DNA of 7,203 bases from an uncultured Collinsella sp. (GCA_934630385.1 CAKTWE010000082.1:1-7203), one strand, 5' to 3'. Positions 1 to 6,960 are shown, counted from the stretch's first letter. Program-made: numbers and translations. The notes: generated by a model not told the origin, from the sequence alone.

Positions 1-236
1 AAACTGGATAGGTCCAGGGATCCCAGGGCAGAGCAGCCGGAGAACATTTTGTGCATGTCTGTGACCTTGGAGGTATCGAAGTCCGAGAGACTCAGGGACG
101 TCAGGGCTTTGCAGCCGTAGAACATACCACTCATGTCCGTCACGTCAGATGTATCAAAGATCGATAAGTTCAGATATCTGAGATCTTCAAGGTCTCCGAA
201 CATGTTACTCATGCTCGTTGCCCCAGAGGTAGATAT
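1..236 (-). repeat. BspA-type leucine-rich repeats (DUF285), 26-residue period, cut by window edge
   Basis: Three repeat units are visible at exactly 78-bp spacing (anchor codons at 231, 153 and 75). They carry the consensus F-DTS-x-VT-x-M-x-x-MF-x-GC-x-x-L-x-x-L-x-LS: TSGATSMSNMFGDLEDL, DTSDVTDMSGMFYGCKAL and DTSKVTDMHKMFSGCSAL. BspA LRRs mediate binding to host matrix and to other bacteria in several oral and gut species. More repeats are expected beyond position 1. Confidence 0.9.
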
Positions 237-3200
237 GTATCCGACCATTGAAACGCACCCAGGCTGGTAATACCCGCCACTTTCGCTGTCAGATAACATG
301 CACCCTTTCTCAAACTCAAAGTACTTAATGTTCTTTATTATCAGCAAGTATCTCAAATCGTCCCATTTGAAAATGCCCGCATGCACGCGCATGGCACCGT
401 CTTCGTAGAGGTCCCAGCTGCTGGCGCCCACCGCGCCGCTCTCCCCCACCGTGCCGCTCTCCTTGAGCGCGCCGTGCACCGATACGTCGGGCAGCGTAAT
501 CTCCTTGTCCTTGTAGAGGCCGTTTTGGAAAACTCCGTACCACTTCTTGATATTGGGGTCCTCGGCGGCAGTCGCCTTTGCTTTTGCCCTTGCGGGGGCC
601 TTTGACATATTCGTGGATGAATCGTCCACTCCTGCAGAAGTCTGCTCGGATTCGGCAGCCTCGCCGGCCTCATTGTTAGTGCCGGCAGCGGCAAGTTGCG
701 CTCCCAGCGGCTCAACCGCGCTCGCGAATGCTTCAACAGGCTTTGCCGCAACGGCAGCCGTGCCCAGGAGAGCGCTCAACGACCGTCCGTCCGAGCTCAA
801 AACCATCTCTCCGGCAGGCGGTTCGCTCGACTGGGCGGCGGCAGTCGCCGCCTCGTCCGCGGCGTCGCCCTCGCCGGTATAGGCCTCGCGCTTAAAGGAA
901 TACGAACCGTCCTCGGGCAGGTTCTTGCCGGTGAGCTGCACGCGGAACGTGAACTCCTTGTTGGGATCGGGGTTGTCGCCTTCCATCGTCTTGGCGATGC
1001 GCAGCTTACCGTCCTTGAGCTTGTTCTTAAAGACCGGCTTGGCATCGGAGCTTACGTCAAAGCCCAGCGTGCCGTCGCCGTTGTCCACCACCTTCACGGT
1101 GTAGACGAACGAGCTCCGGCTGTCGTAGTCCACTGTGGAATCGGCAGCTTCGCCCGCGGGCACAACCTCGCTCACGCGGAAGCGATAGGTCTTGCCGGCG
1201 TCCGCCTCGGTAAACCGCAGCGCCCGGATACTCTCATGGCTGAAGACGATCTTGCCGTCGGCCGAGTTGGTGGCCGTGCCGACCGCTTCGGTCTGCTCGC
1301 TGTCGCCCTCGCCCGTCAGCTTCTCCAGCTTAAAGGTGAATTCATTTTCCTTGAGGTCTCGGCCTTCGAGCGTCTTCCATGCCTTGAGGTCGACAGCTCC
1401 TGACGCATGGTATGCGTTGGTGAACGTCGGCGAAGAACCATCCTTGTAGGAGACGTCGCACGCAAGCGTACCGTCACCGTTGTCGGTCACCGAGACCGTA
1501 GCCGTGGCGGCGGCATCGGAATAGGTGTAGCCCGCGGCTCCGGTATTTCGCTCACGGATGGTATAGGTGTATGTTTTGCCCACGTCGGCCAGGCCGTACT
1601 TAATGGCCCCGAAGTTCACCGTGCCGTCGGCGCCGTTGCGCGCGGTAACCACGGTGTTACCGGCCTCGTCCAGCACGTCGAACGTAAACTGTTTAGCCTT
1701 GAGCTTGCGCCCCTCGAGCACCTTCTTGGCCCTGAGGTACGCCTTACCGGTGGCGTTATACGTATTGGTGAAGCTCGCGGTGGCGGCGCGTTCCTCGCCG
1801 GCACGAATCGTGCCCGCAGCGCCCGTGGAATCAGTCTTCTTGAAGCCCGCGGCCTTGGCCTCGGTCACCCTATAGGTAGTCTCGGAGGGAATACCCGTGA
1901 TGGTAGCCGTCTGGCCGCCGCGCAGTTTTATGTTATCGCCGTTGCCCACCTTGCCCGTGGCGACCTGCGCGCCTGCCGCATCGGTCACCGTGTAGGCGAA
2001 CGTGCCGCCCTCGGGCTCGCCCTCGGGGGTGGTCAGCGTCAGCTTAAACGAGAACTCCTTCTTTGCGTTCACGTCCGTGGCGCCCTGTACGGCTTTACTG
2101 ATCTTGAGCGTACCGTAAGGGTTGTACGTGTTGGTTACATCCGTGCCGGCAACGCTCGTCACGTAGCCCTCATAGTAGGTGTCCTCGCGTACCTCGTATG
2201 CAATCTCTATGCCATGGTCGCGATACTTGGGCAGGCTACCGAAGCTGTAGCTCCAATCGCCGGAGTCCGCGGCCTTGACGGTCTTGCTCTTGACCAGCTC
2301 ACCATCGGCGTAGAGGTCGAGCTTGACCTCCTTGGGGCGCTTACCCGCGGCGTCGTTGGCGTCGTCCCAAATCTTGCGGCCGGCGATCTCGACCGTCTCG
2401 ACCCTATGCTTGTTGGTGACCGTAAACTCATAACCCGTATCGGTAGGGTTCATGCGCACGTCGGCCAGATAGCCCTCGGGCGTCTCTTCTTTGACGCTGT
2501 AGGCGATGGTATCACCCTCGTCATTGAGAACGCACAGTCCGTCACCAGACCCAAAACTTGCCTGCCAATTGTTAGCATCGCTCAGCACGGCGCTCTTGCC
2601 CGTGTCCTGCCCATCGGCGTACAGATGCACCGTCACGCTCTGGGGGCGCTTGCCGTCCTGGTCATCGCTGTCGGACCATGCCTTCTTTATCGTGATGCCA
2701 AAAGGCTTGAGACCGACCTTGGTGTAGTCTTTGCGGATCACCTGGTTGGGCGACTCCACGCCCACGTTGCTGATTGTCGTGCAGCGCAAGATGGCGTTGT
2801 TGTAGGCATGGGCGCCGCCGGTGAGACCGGACTCGCTCTCCCCCTCTGTAAGGTCGGTATCGAACCACCTACCGTACGCGGTGGAATCTTGCTCAAGGTC
2901 CTTGACCTCGGGCGCCCGCATGCGAATCGTAAACGCCGCCGTATCGCCCTCGTCCACCACAAAGTCGCTGCCGTCGGTCTTTTTGGTGGCGTCCACGGCA
3001 ACCGCGGTCACGTCATCGAGGCTCCCCTCATACGATTCCGCCGGCATCCAGATGGAGCGATCCTCGAGGTCGGCTTGAGCCTCCTTGCTCTCGGAATCGA
3101 GTGTGAGCTGGTCTGCCGGCACCGTCGAATAGTACACACGCGGATCGGCACCCGCACGCTCGAGAGCGCTCACGTCCACACCCAGCAGGTGGCCCTTCCA

Positions 3201-6200
3201 CATGACATCGCCTGCATCGGGCTTGTCTCCTTGGATGGTCTTGCTAGCCGGGTCGAACGCATCGACCGCATCGAAGAAGCGAATGTCCTTGGCGCTTGAA
3301 TTGTCGGGATTGTTGAGATTGCTGAGCGAAATACGGTAGCTGTACACGCCGTTCTCAAAGACATTGCGAGCGCCGCCCTTGTCGAGGCCCGAGCTCCACG
3401 CGCCCTCGTCGTTGGTATCGACCTTCTTGTCGAGCTGCGCCATCGACCACGACAGGTGGTCGAGCTTGACCGATACGCGGGCATATACGAACGACGAGTT
3501 ATCGCTCTCGGGATCAAGGTCGGTCATGGCATCCTCGACGCCCTTGACCGCATCCTTGGACGCCTGGTTGTTGCCCGCAAGCGGGTTGTCGGGCTCGCCC
3601 TTGTAGCCGGCGATGGTACCCCAGCTGGGCTCCGCGCTTTCGTAGGCGATGTTGTTGACGAGCGTGGATCCATAGTCGCGCTCGGTGTCGAACGAGTAGA
3701 CGGCGTCGAACGTCAGCGTGATTTTATCGCCGTAGCCGTCGTAGGGCTGGTTACCGGCGCTCCACCTGCTGCGATACTCCGGATTGGGGGCAACGCGCGT
3801 TTTCACCGTCATGAGCGTACGCCCGGTGCCCTTATAGTTGCGCTTGAGGCCCACGCTCTCCACCGCGTTGTCGCCATTGAGTTTGACGGTACCCAGCTTG
3901 GGCTCAACGCCCTTGGGCAGCAGATCATAGAAGGTGCCGGCCGTATCTGGCGTAAAGATGCCCGCCGCCGCGGCCTCGTTGTAGTCGGAAAGGGTCGTGA
4001 GGTTGGTCTGCTCGTACACATTTGCCGTGTAGTGGAGCGTGGTCGTCTGCCCGTCCTTGTGGGTATCGTATTTCACGCCCTTGTCCATGCTGATGCCGGA
4101 AGCCGCACCTGTCAGGTAATCGTCAGCGCTCTTGGGGCCGCATTCCACGATGAGGTCGCCGTTGAAGTCGTAGTTGTACGACTTGGCAGTGTTGCGCAGG
4201 ATCGTCTCGGGCGTATCGGAGTCCTTAAAGAGCTGGTCCACGCGCGCACGGATGCGCTCCGTGGGCTTAAGGCGCACGTAGGGGTGCATGATATAGGTGA
4301 CGCCCGCCGTCTTGGTGCTCAAGCAGGTCTTGATATCGGTCACGCCGGCGTCCTTGGGGAACAGCAGTCGCGTTCCGTCTTCGCTCACACTCGCACCATT
4401 TTGCGGCTCCACGGCAACTGCACCGGAACGGTAGCTGACGGTACCGTAGCGCACCCAGTTGTCGCCCTCCTTGGTACCGGATTTCACCGAGCCCCAGATC
4501 TCGATATCGGGCTGTTTGGCGTTATCGCCGTCCACCACATAGCCGTAGTTGCCCGCCCCGATGCTGCCATAGCGAACAGCACCGTCGGAGTCCTCGTAAT
4601 AGCCATAACCCGTCTGCGTGTAGCGTTGGTAGCCGTAGACCGTGGGCTTGTCGACGCTCACGCCCTCAAACTCAAAGTCATCCGCCGTGAGGTCGTCGTC
4701 GGTATGGTCGAAGCGCACCGAGTAATCGGGGGTCTCCATGCGCACGGCCTGCTTGCCGTAGTCGCCCGCGAGGAACTGGTTGTAGTCGGTCTTGCCGCCC
4801 TTGTCCGTAGTCCAGGGTCCGGTAAAGCCAACGGTCTCCACATCGTAGCTACACACGGCATCGCGCCCTAAACGCAGGCTATCGAGCGCATAGGGGTAGT
4901 TATCGCACTTACCACGCTTGCTCGAGTACGAGCCGTTGGAATATTTGAACACGTTGAAATGCCCGTGTGGGTCTTGGAACTTGATGGGAGAGTAGGTAAG
5001 CTGCGCTGTTGCCGGGGCAGAAGTGACCTCGTGATCATCTGCCGAGGTGAGCGTGTAGCCCACCTTGTGCTTAAGTTTATAGTGCCCGCCCAGCTTAAAC
5101 TGGTCCTTGGGGTATGCCATGTAGGTGTGCAGATAACCCGTACTGTTATTGGAGCTCACATAATCAAGGCAGTTCTCGGCGGTAAAGCGAATATCCTGCG
5201 TGGCATCGTCGCCCTTGTTGCCGACCGTCTTACCGTTATAGCTCACACCCAAAAGCTTCGCCTTGTAACCGCTGTCGCTGCCGTCGGTCGATCCCTGCAG
5301 CACGTACTTTTGTTTTCCACGCGCGCTTGTCCACGAGTACCAGTCAATATAGATGTACTTGTCGGCATCGGCGGGCTTGAGCTCCTCGGGCCAATTGGAA
5401 GGCCAGCTCTCAGAGAGACTCTGACCGCGCAGCTCGGCACCGCTGATGACCTCTTGCGTGTCCACGCTCGCATCGAGCTTATTGGATGTCATGGAAAGCA
5501 CGTTGCCGGCGTGCGTGGTGAGGTTGACCGTGCCGTAGAAGTTGTCGGTGACATACTTCTCCACCTCGGTGGGAAGGGCGTCAGCAGCAGGCGTCTTCTT
5601 GCCGTCGTCGAGCTGACCGTTGCCCACAAGCTCGATGGGGTCGAGTTTGCGCACGGCAAACTCGAAGCTCGCCTGCGTGGCGGCGGAGAGCTCGCAGGTG
5701 TTGCTCAGCACATAGCTGTCGCCCATCTCGGTGTAGGCGAACGTGGACTGCTGGCTCGGCGCCTCGGGGACCGCCGCCTCCAGCTCGCCCGCCGGCTTGC
5801 CGTCGCGGTCGGCGAAAATGTACTTGGGGACGACGATTTGGATCTCGCCCTCCTTATAGCTGTACTGGCCCGAGAGTGCGACCGAGAGCTTCATCTTGAC
5901 CGAGAACTCGTCGGTTTTGGGCACAAGGGAAAGACGCGCCGGGCTGTTGTCCTTGGCATCATCGGGCGTCGCCCATGCAACGGTGATGTTCTCGATGCGT
6001 TGGTCGTCGCCCGAAATAGGATTCTGATTATTTGTCTGGGGCTCTTGTTTGCCCTGTTTTTTTGCCGCACGCAGGGCCGAGGGAGATGCCTGCGCCGCAA
6101 GCGCCTGCTCAGACTGTGCCGGCGGGGCAACGAGCTTGGCGTTCGGACTGTCGAAGTTGGAGGCGTCGACGACGCCGGTTGAGTCGGCGTCTGCGCTGTC

Positions 6201-6631
6201 GGCGGCGTTGGCTGCGGGCGCCGTAGCGACATCAGTCTTGTCGGAGTCGTCGATCAAGGAGGAGTCGGAAGTATCGGAGTCGGGTGTGTCATCGCCCTGA
6301 GACGTAGAATCGTTCGTGGCGTTACCGTTGCTACCAGTGTTGTCGCCTTCGCCCACATTTGTAGTGGAGCCTTCGTTGGCACTCTGAACCTCTGCGAGCA
6401 GTTGCTGGTCCTGCTGCTCTTGCTCGACCACTTCGGCTATGGCAGAAACGGGCATCGTCTGCATGACCATCACAGCCGAAGCAATGGTGACCAGAGCAAT
6501 CTTGGCAGCAAAGGTGGCCTTTAAGTGTGCCTTGCGAAAGCAACGACGCTGGGTATCTCCGTCGAGGCGACCCCCCCCGTTCCCTTGGCAAATTCGGTGT
6601 CCCCGTCTTTTCGGTCTGCGTGCTTGAACAT
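1..6631 (-). CDS. Giant modular surface adhesin (Cna_B / FctA / BspA-LRR), phase-variable start, 3' end beyond window
   Basis: This is probably a secreted, cell-wall-attached adhesin of more than 2,200 residues. One minus-strand frame (codons occupying positions 3k to 3k+2) has no stop from position 6698 down to 1; I translated it throughout. Domains in order: signal peptide (about residues 40-66), acidic linker (67-204), unrecognised adhesin region (204-854), two D2/DUF11-like regions (858-1298), Cna_B (1309-1409 and 1411-1503), DUF7601-like (1507-1626), FctA-like (1630-1743 and 1744-1871), truncated DUF7601-like (from 1875), Ala-rich junction, and BspA LRRs (2132 to edge). Numbering assumes a start at 6631 and one added base in the G tract. 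I chose this start because GGGGGAG lies 5 nt upstream. The open frame has no in-frame ATG or GTG before the middle of the signal sequence. Start and body are therefore joined only by a frame change at the G8 run (6571-6578). A sortase motif is expected off the left edge but is not seen. The domain reading is firm; substrate and binding role are unknown. Confidence 0.88.
303..575 (-). other. BspA N-terminal cap region
   Basis: Residues 2019-2110 lead into the leucine-rich repeats. The motif SSWDLYEDGAMRVHAG (about 2071-2086) is a variant of the W-x-L-x-x-DG-x-L-x-I-x-x-G sequence that precedes DUF285 repeats in BspA-type proteins. DDLRYLLIIKNIKYFEFEKG follows, ending in the CMLSDSES turn before the first repeat. 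The nucleotide composition turns AT-rich inside this segment, at about position 380. Confidence 0.7.
576..845 (-). other. Ala-rich junction with a buried signal-peptide-like segment
   Basis: Residues about 1929-2019 are low complexity. Residues 1949-1977 read like a Sec signal (GRSLSALLGTAAVAAK, then PVEAFASAVEPLG). They have a short hydrophobic core and an AFA-type cleavage-like site, followed by an acidic linker like that after the true signal peptide. This suggests fusion of an FctA-type stalk gene to the 5' end of a separate BspA gene. That history is inference. Confidence 0.5.
846..1010 (-). other. Truncated DUF7601-like domain
   Basis: Residues 1875 to about 1928 start like the earlier DUF7601-type unit (GKLRIAKTMEGDNPDPNKEF, then TFRVQLTGKNLPEDGSYSFK). 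They break off in an Ala-rich stretch before the GQ-strand and the closing Asn-containing strand. The domain therefore lacks its second half and its expected cross-link Asn. It marks the junction of the stalk with the BspA part. Confidence 0.6.
1020..1403 (-). other. FctA (Spy0128-like) isopeptide domain 2
   Basis: Residues 1744-1871 repeat the same plan: VDLKAWKTLEGRDLKENEFT, then FRVSEVV, VKVVDNGDGTLGFD and PVFKNKL. Candidate bond residues are K1753 and N1870 with E1822. The pair with the previous domain is a tandem duplication at protein level, with clearly diverged inserts. Confidence 0.8.
1404..1748 (-). other. FctA (Spy0128-like) isopeptide domain 1
   Basis: Residues 1630-1743 carry the hallmark strands of the streptococcal major pilin fold: LRAKKVLEGRKLK, QFTFDVLDE, TYTYTIRERN, SVTDNGDGTL and SPTFTNAYHA. 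Candidate cross-link residues are K1637 and N1739 with E1694. The domain adds another covalently locked segment to the stalk. Confidence 0.8.
1755..2114 (-). other. DUF7601 / SpaA-like domain
   Basis: Residues 1507-1626 begin GTLKISKAVQGATD, continue with KKEFSFKLTL and an RGGQTATITGIP strand, and end in SFTNTYN. This is the pattern of the beta-sandwich unit often found beside FctA domains in Gram-positive pilins and BspA proteins. The Lys in KISK and N1623 are candidate cross-link residues. The family name is from memory of the motif. Confidence 0.65.
2124..2402 (-). other. Cna_B domain 2
   Basis: Residues 1411-1503 follow immediately. They run EIAGRKIWDDANDAAGKRP, then VKLDLYADGE, YEVRED and TNTYN. 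The expected isopeptide set is K1420, E1483 and N1501, again complete. The domain is closely similar in layout to the preceding one but diverged in sequence, so the pair is probably an old duplication rather than a recent one. Confidence 0.85.
2406..2708 (-). other. Cna_B domain 1
   Basis: Residues 1309-1409 show the full Cna_B pattern: ITIKKAWSDSDDQDGKRPQS at the start, then VTVHLYADGQ, the Y-x-V-x-E strand (YSVKEETPEGY), and a closing VTNKH. By family alignment the intramolecular isopeptide would join K1317 to N1407 with E1382 as catalyst, and all three are present. These domains make stiff, protease-resistant stalks. Confidence 0.85.
2741..3450 (-). other. Possible fimbrial D2 / DUF11-like domain 2 and connector
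   Basis: Residues about 1061-1298 include YSYRISLSNLNNPDNS (about 1097-1112) and RFFDAVDAFDP (1118-1128). The pattern resembles a backbone strand followed by the D-x-L/F loop of DUF11/D2-type domains. The rest of the region, up to the SPNQVIRKDY motif before Cna_B, is beta-rich and less recognisable. It links the head to the Cna_B stalk. Confidence 0.35.
3621..4060 (-). other. Possible fimbrial D2 / DUF11-like domain 1
   Basis: Residues about 858-1004 contain FYDLLPKGVEP (901-911), which resembles the D-x-LP-x-G core of fimbrial isopeptide-formation D2 and DUF11 domains. A long beta-rich segment and LVNNIAYES (991-999) follow, the latter resembling the closing Asn-containing strand of such folds. 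In sortase pilins these domains form Lys-Asn isopeptide bonds. The match is by motif only and the bond residues are not assigned. Confidence 0.4.
4071..6020 (-). other. Large unrecognised adhesin-head region
   Basis: Residues about 204-854 match no family I can name. The first part (about 225-330) has beta-sandwich-like alternation, with segments such as KMKLSVALSGQYSYKEGEI and SFEFAVRKLDPIELVGNG. This resembles the Ig-like N-terminal domains of MSCRAMM-type adhesins, but I see no diagnostic motif. Later segments carry many Trp and Tyr residues, and a Tyr/Gly-rich stretch lies at 665-701. It sits where ligand-binding heads usually sit, directly after the signal and linker and before the stalk of isopeptide domains. 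The ligand is unknown. Confidence 0.45.
4530..4640 (-). other. Tyr/Gly-rich segment
   Basis: Residues 665-701 are dominated by Tyr and Gly, with short recurring units of the type YGY, TGYGYYED and GNYGYV. About eleven of 37 residues are Tyr. Aromatic repeats like this occur in carbohydrate-binding repeats of surface proteins, but I cannot assign this segment to a known family. Its codons match the surrounding gene. Confidence 0.5.
6021..6431 (-). other. Acidic low-complexity linker after the signal peptide
   Basis: Residues about 67-204 are rich in Asp, Ser, Asn, Thr, Gln and Ala, with runs such as EQEQQDQQ and DDTPDSDTSDSS, and no predicted fold. Such stretches commonly space an adhesin head from the membrane during export. 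Two basic patches (RAAKKQGK) near residues 186-195 interrupt it. The basic patch is encoded partly by an A7 run. No function beyond spacing can be supported. Confidence 0.7.
6057..6063 (-). repeat. A7 run (in-frame A AAA AAA) in the linker
   Basis: The coding strand reads GCA AAA AAA CAG, so the run is an in-phase X XXX XXX heptamer. A -1 slip would add only nine codons before TAA, giving a secreted fragment of about 200 residues. It is more likely ordinary Lys coding than a control site, but it is the second-longest homopolymer seen in the gene. Confidence 0.35.
6432..6515 (-). other. Signal peptide of the adhesin
   Basis: In the giant frame, residues about 24-39 are basic (RRCFRKAHLK). They are followed by a hydrophobic core (ATFAAKIALVTIASAVMVMQ) and an Ala-rich cleavage-like site (MPVSAIAEV) near residues 60-67. 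After this the protein becomes hydrophilic. This is a Sec signal peptide with an extended n-region, as is common in large Gram-positive surface proteins. It directs the product out of the cell. It is in frame with the adhesin body but not with the ATG at 6631. Confidence 0.8.
6524..6631 (-). other. OFF-phase reading: 36-residue peptide from the true start codon
   Basis: This is what the ribosome makes from the ATG with the good Shine-Dalgarno sequence if the G8 tract is read without slippage. It begins MFKHADRKDGDTEFAKGTGG, continues through the G tract, and stops at TAA (6521-6523) just as the signal-peptide region begins in the other frame. The peptide has no hydrophobic segment and no recognisable domain, so I read it as an abortive product rather than a functional gene. 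In the alternative frame after the tract, the sequence becomes basic (RRCFRKAHLK) and runs directly into the signal hydrophobic core. That is what a signal peptide n-region should look like, and it supports the frame-switch reading. Confidence 0.6.
6571..6578 (-). repeat. G8 homopolymer, candidate phase-variation switch
   Basis: Eight consecutive C on the plus strand are G8 in the coding strand, 53 nt inside the adhesin start. In the start frame the codons read ACG GGG GGG GTC. The giant ORF lies in the -1 frame relative to the ATG, so G9 or G6 would put them in register. G8 gives the 36-residue stop, and G7 gives a third frame that stops at about 6331. Both relevant frames are open across the tract. 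Poly-G slippage is an established ON/OFF mechanism for bifidobacterial sortase-dependent pili and for many adhesins of other pathogens and commensals. Its use here is inference from position and frame. Confidence 0.7.
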
Positions 6632-6773
6632 GATGACTCCCCCGAGCACGTTCGTCCCACCGCGGCGGTATGTCGCGGCGCGCAGCCAAGGCGTTGCCTC
6701 ATGCAAGTTCAGTCGAGAGTTAGCAGCCCTCTCGTTCCCATCGATGCCGCTGTTCGTTTGCCGATGCGTTTAC
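6632..6773 (-). promoter_or_regulatory. 5' leader of the adhesin mRNA with small hairpin and possible leader ORF
   Basis: The inferred leader is about 140 nt. It contains a 6-bp perfect hairpin, CGAGAG/CTCTCG with a 9-nt loop (6714-6734). It also contains a possible 10-codon ORF starting at ATG 6739-6741 and ending at TGA 6709-6711 (MGTRGLLTLD), without a convincing Shine-Dalgarno sequence. I recognise no riboswitch class. The end of the leader is GC-rich, with a CCGCG/CGCGG inverted repeat. Regulatory meaning is speculative. Confidence 0.3.
6637..6643 (-). promoter_or_regulatory. Ribosome-binding site deciding the adhesin start
   Basis: GGGGGAG on the coding strand sits 5 nt before the ATG at 6629-6631. 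No other start candidate between 6470 and 6706 has a comparable site. The upstream ATG at 6704-6706, in the same frame as 6631, lacks any purine-rich sequence at the right distance. The only initiation-like codon in the giant frame upstream of the signal core is a TTG (6687-6689), also without a Shine-Dalgarno sequence. This site therefore fixes the start in the frame that needs shifting. Confidence 0.75.
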
Positions 6774-6779
6774 GAGTTG

Positions 6780-6808
6780 CTTATACTTCTAGCGCACCAA
6801 CAAAACAA
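6780..6808 (-). promoter_or_regulatory. Sigma-70-type promoter for the adhesin gene
   Basis: On the coding strand, TTGTTT (6803-6808) is followed by a 17-nt spacer and TATAAG (6780-6785). Each hexamer differs from consensus at one or two positions and the spacing is optimal. The surrounding 200 bases are much more AT-rich than the coding sequence. Transcription would start near 6773, leaving a leader of about 140 nt before the ATG. No operator was recognised. Confidence 0.55.
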
Positions 6809-6960
6809 TCACGGCAAATCAATGCTGCAAGGCAATACATCAACTGCAATTTCCACTGCGCCTCTTGGCACAATAAATCCATATTTGATTGGATGATACG
6901 CCTTGCTTAGCCATCATAGAAATTAAGGCGTGGGCGGTAGCCTTTTTGCCGTGAACGGTT

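Noticed and set aside
1..236. LRR-encoding 78-bp periodicity as a CRISPR or tandem DNA repeat
   Set aside because: The period is exactly 26 codons in the coding frame, with protein-level conservation and diverged nucleotides. These are BspA repeats, not DNA repeats with spacers.
1407..3299. Long plus-strand open frame (630 codons), with others at 696-1403, 3456-4871 and 4959-6182
   Set aside because: They lie exactly antisense to the adhesin, whose minus-strand frame shows clear Cna_B, FctA and LRR motifs. Their translations are Val/Gly/Arg/His-rich without any domain, and no Shine-Dalgarno sequence or promoter supports them. High GC and the codon bias of the real gene remove stops on the opposite strand.
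6468..6470. In-frame ATG in the signal region as the true adhesin start
   Set aside because: Starting there would delete the basic n-region and most of the hydrophobic core, leaving a useless signal peptide, and no Shine-Dalgarno sequence precedes it. The upstream ATG plus a frame switch explains the sequence better.
6331..6702. Minus-strand open frame of 123 codons overlapping the adhesin start
   Set aside because: It is the third frame through the signal and linker region, Arg/Cys-rich, with no signal or domain. It would be entered from the real start only if the G tract were G7, and would still be a dead end.
6525..6910. Plus-strand open frames of about 125 codons over the adhesin 5' end and promoter
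   Set aside because: They run antisense across the signal peptide, Shine-Dalgarno sequence and promoter. They have mixed composition and no recognisable product.
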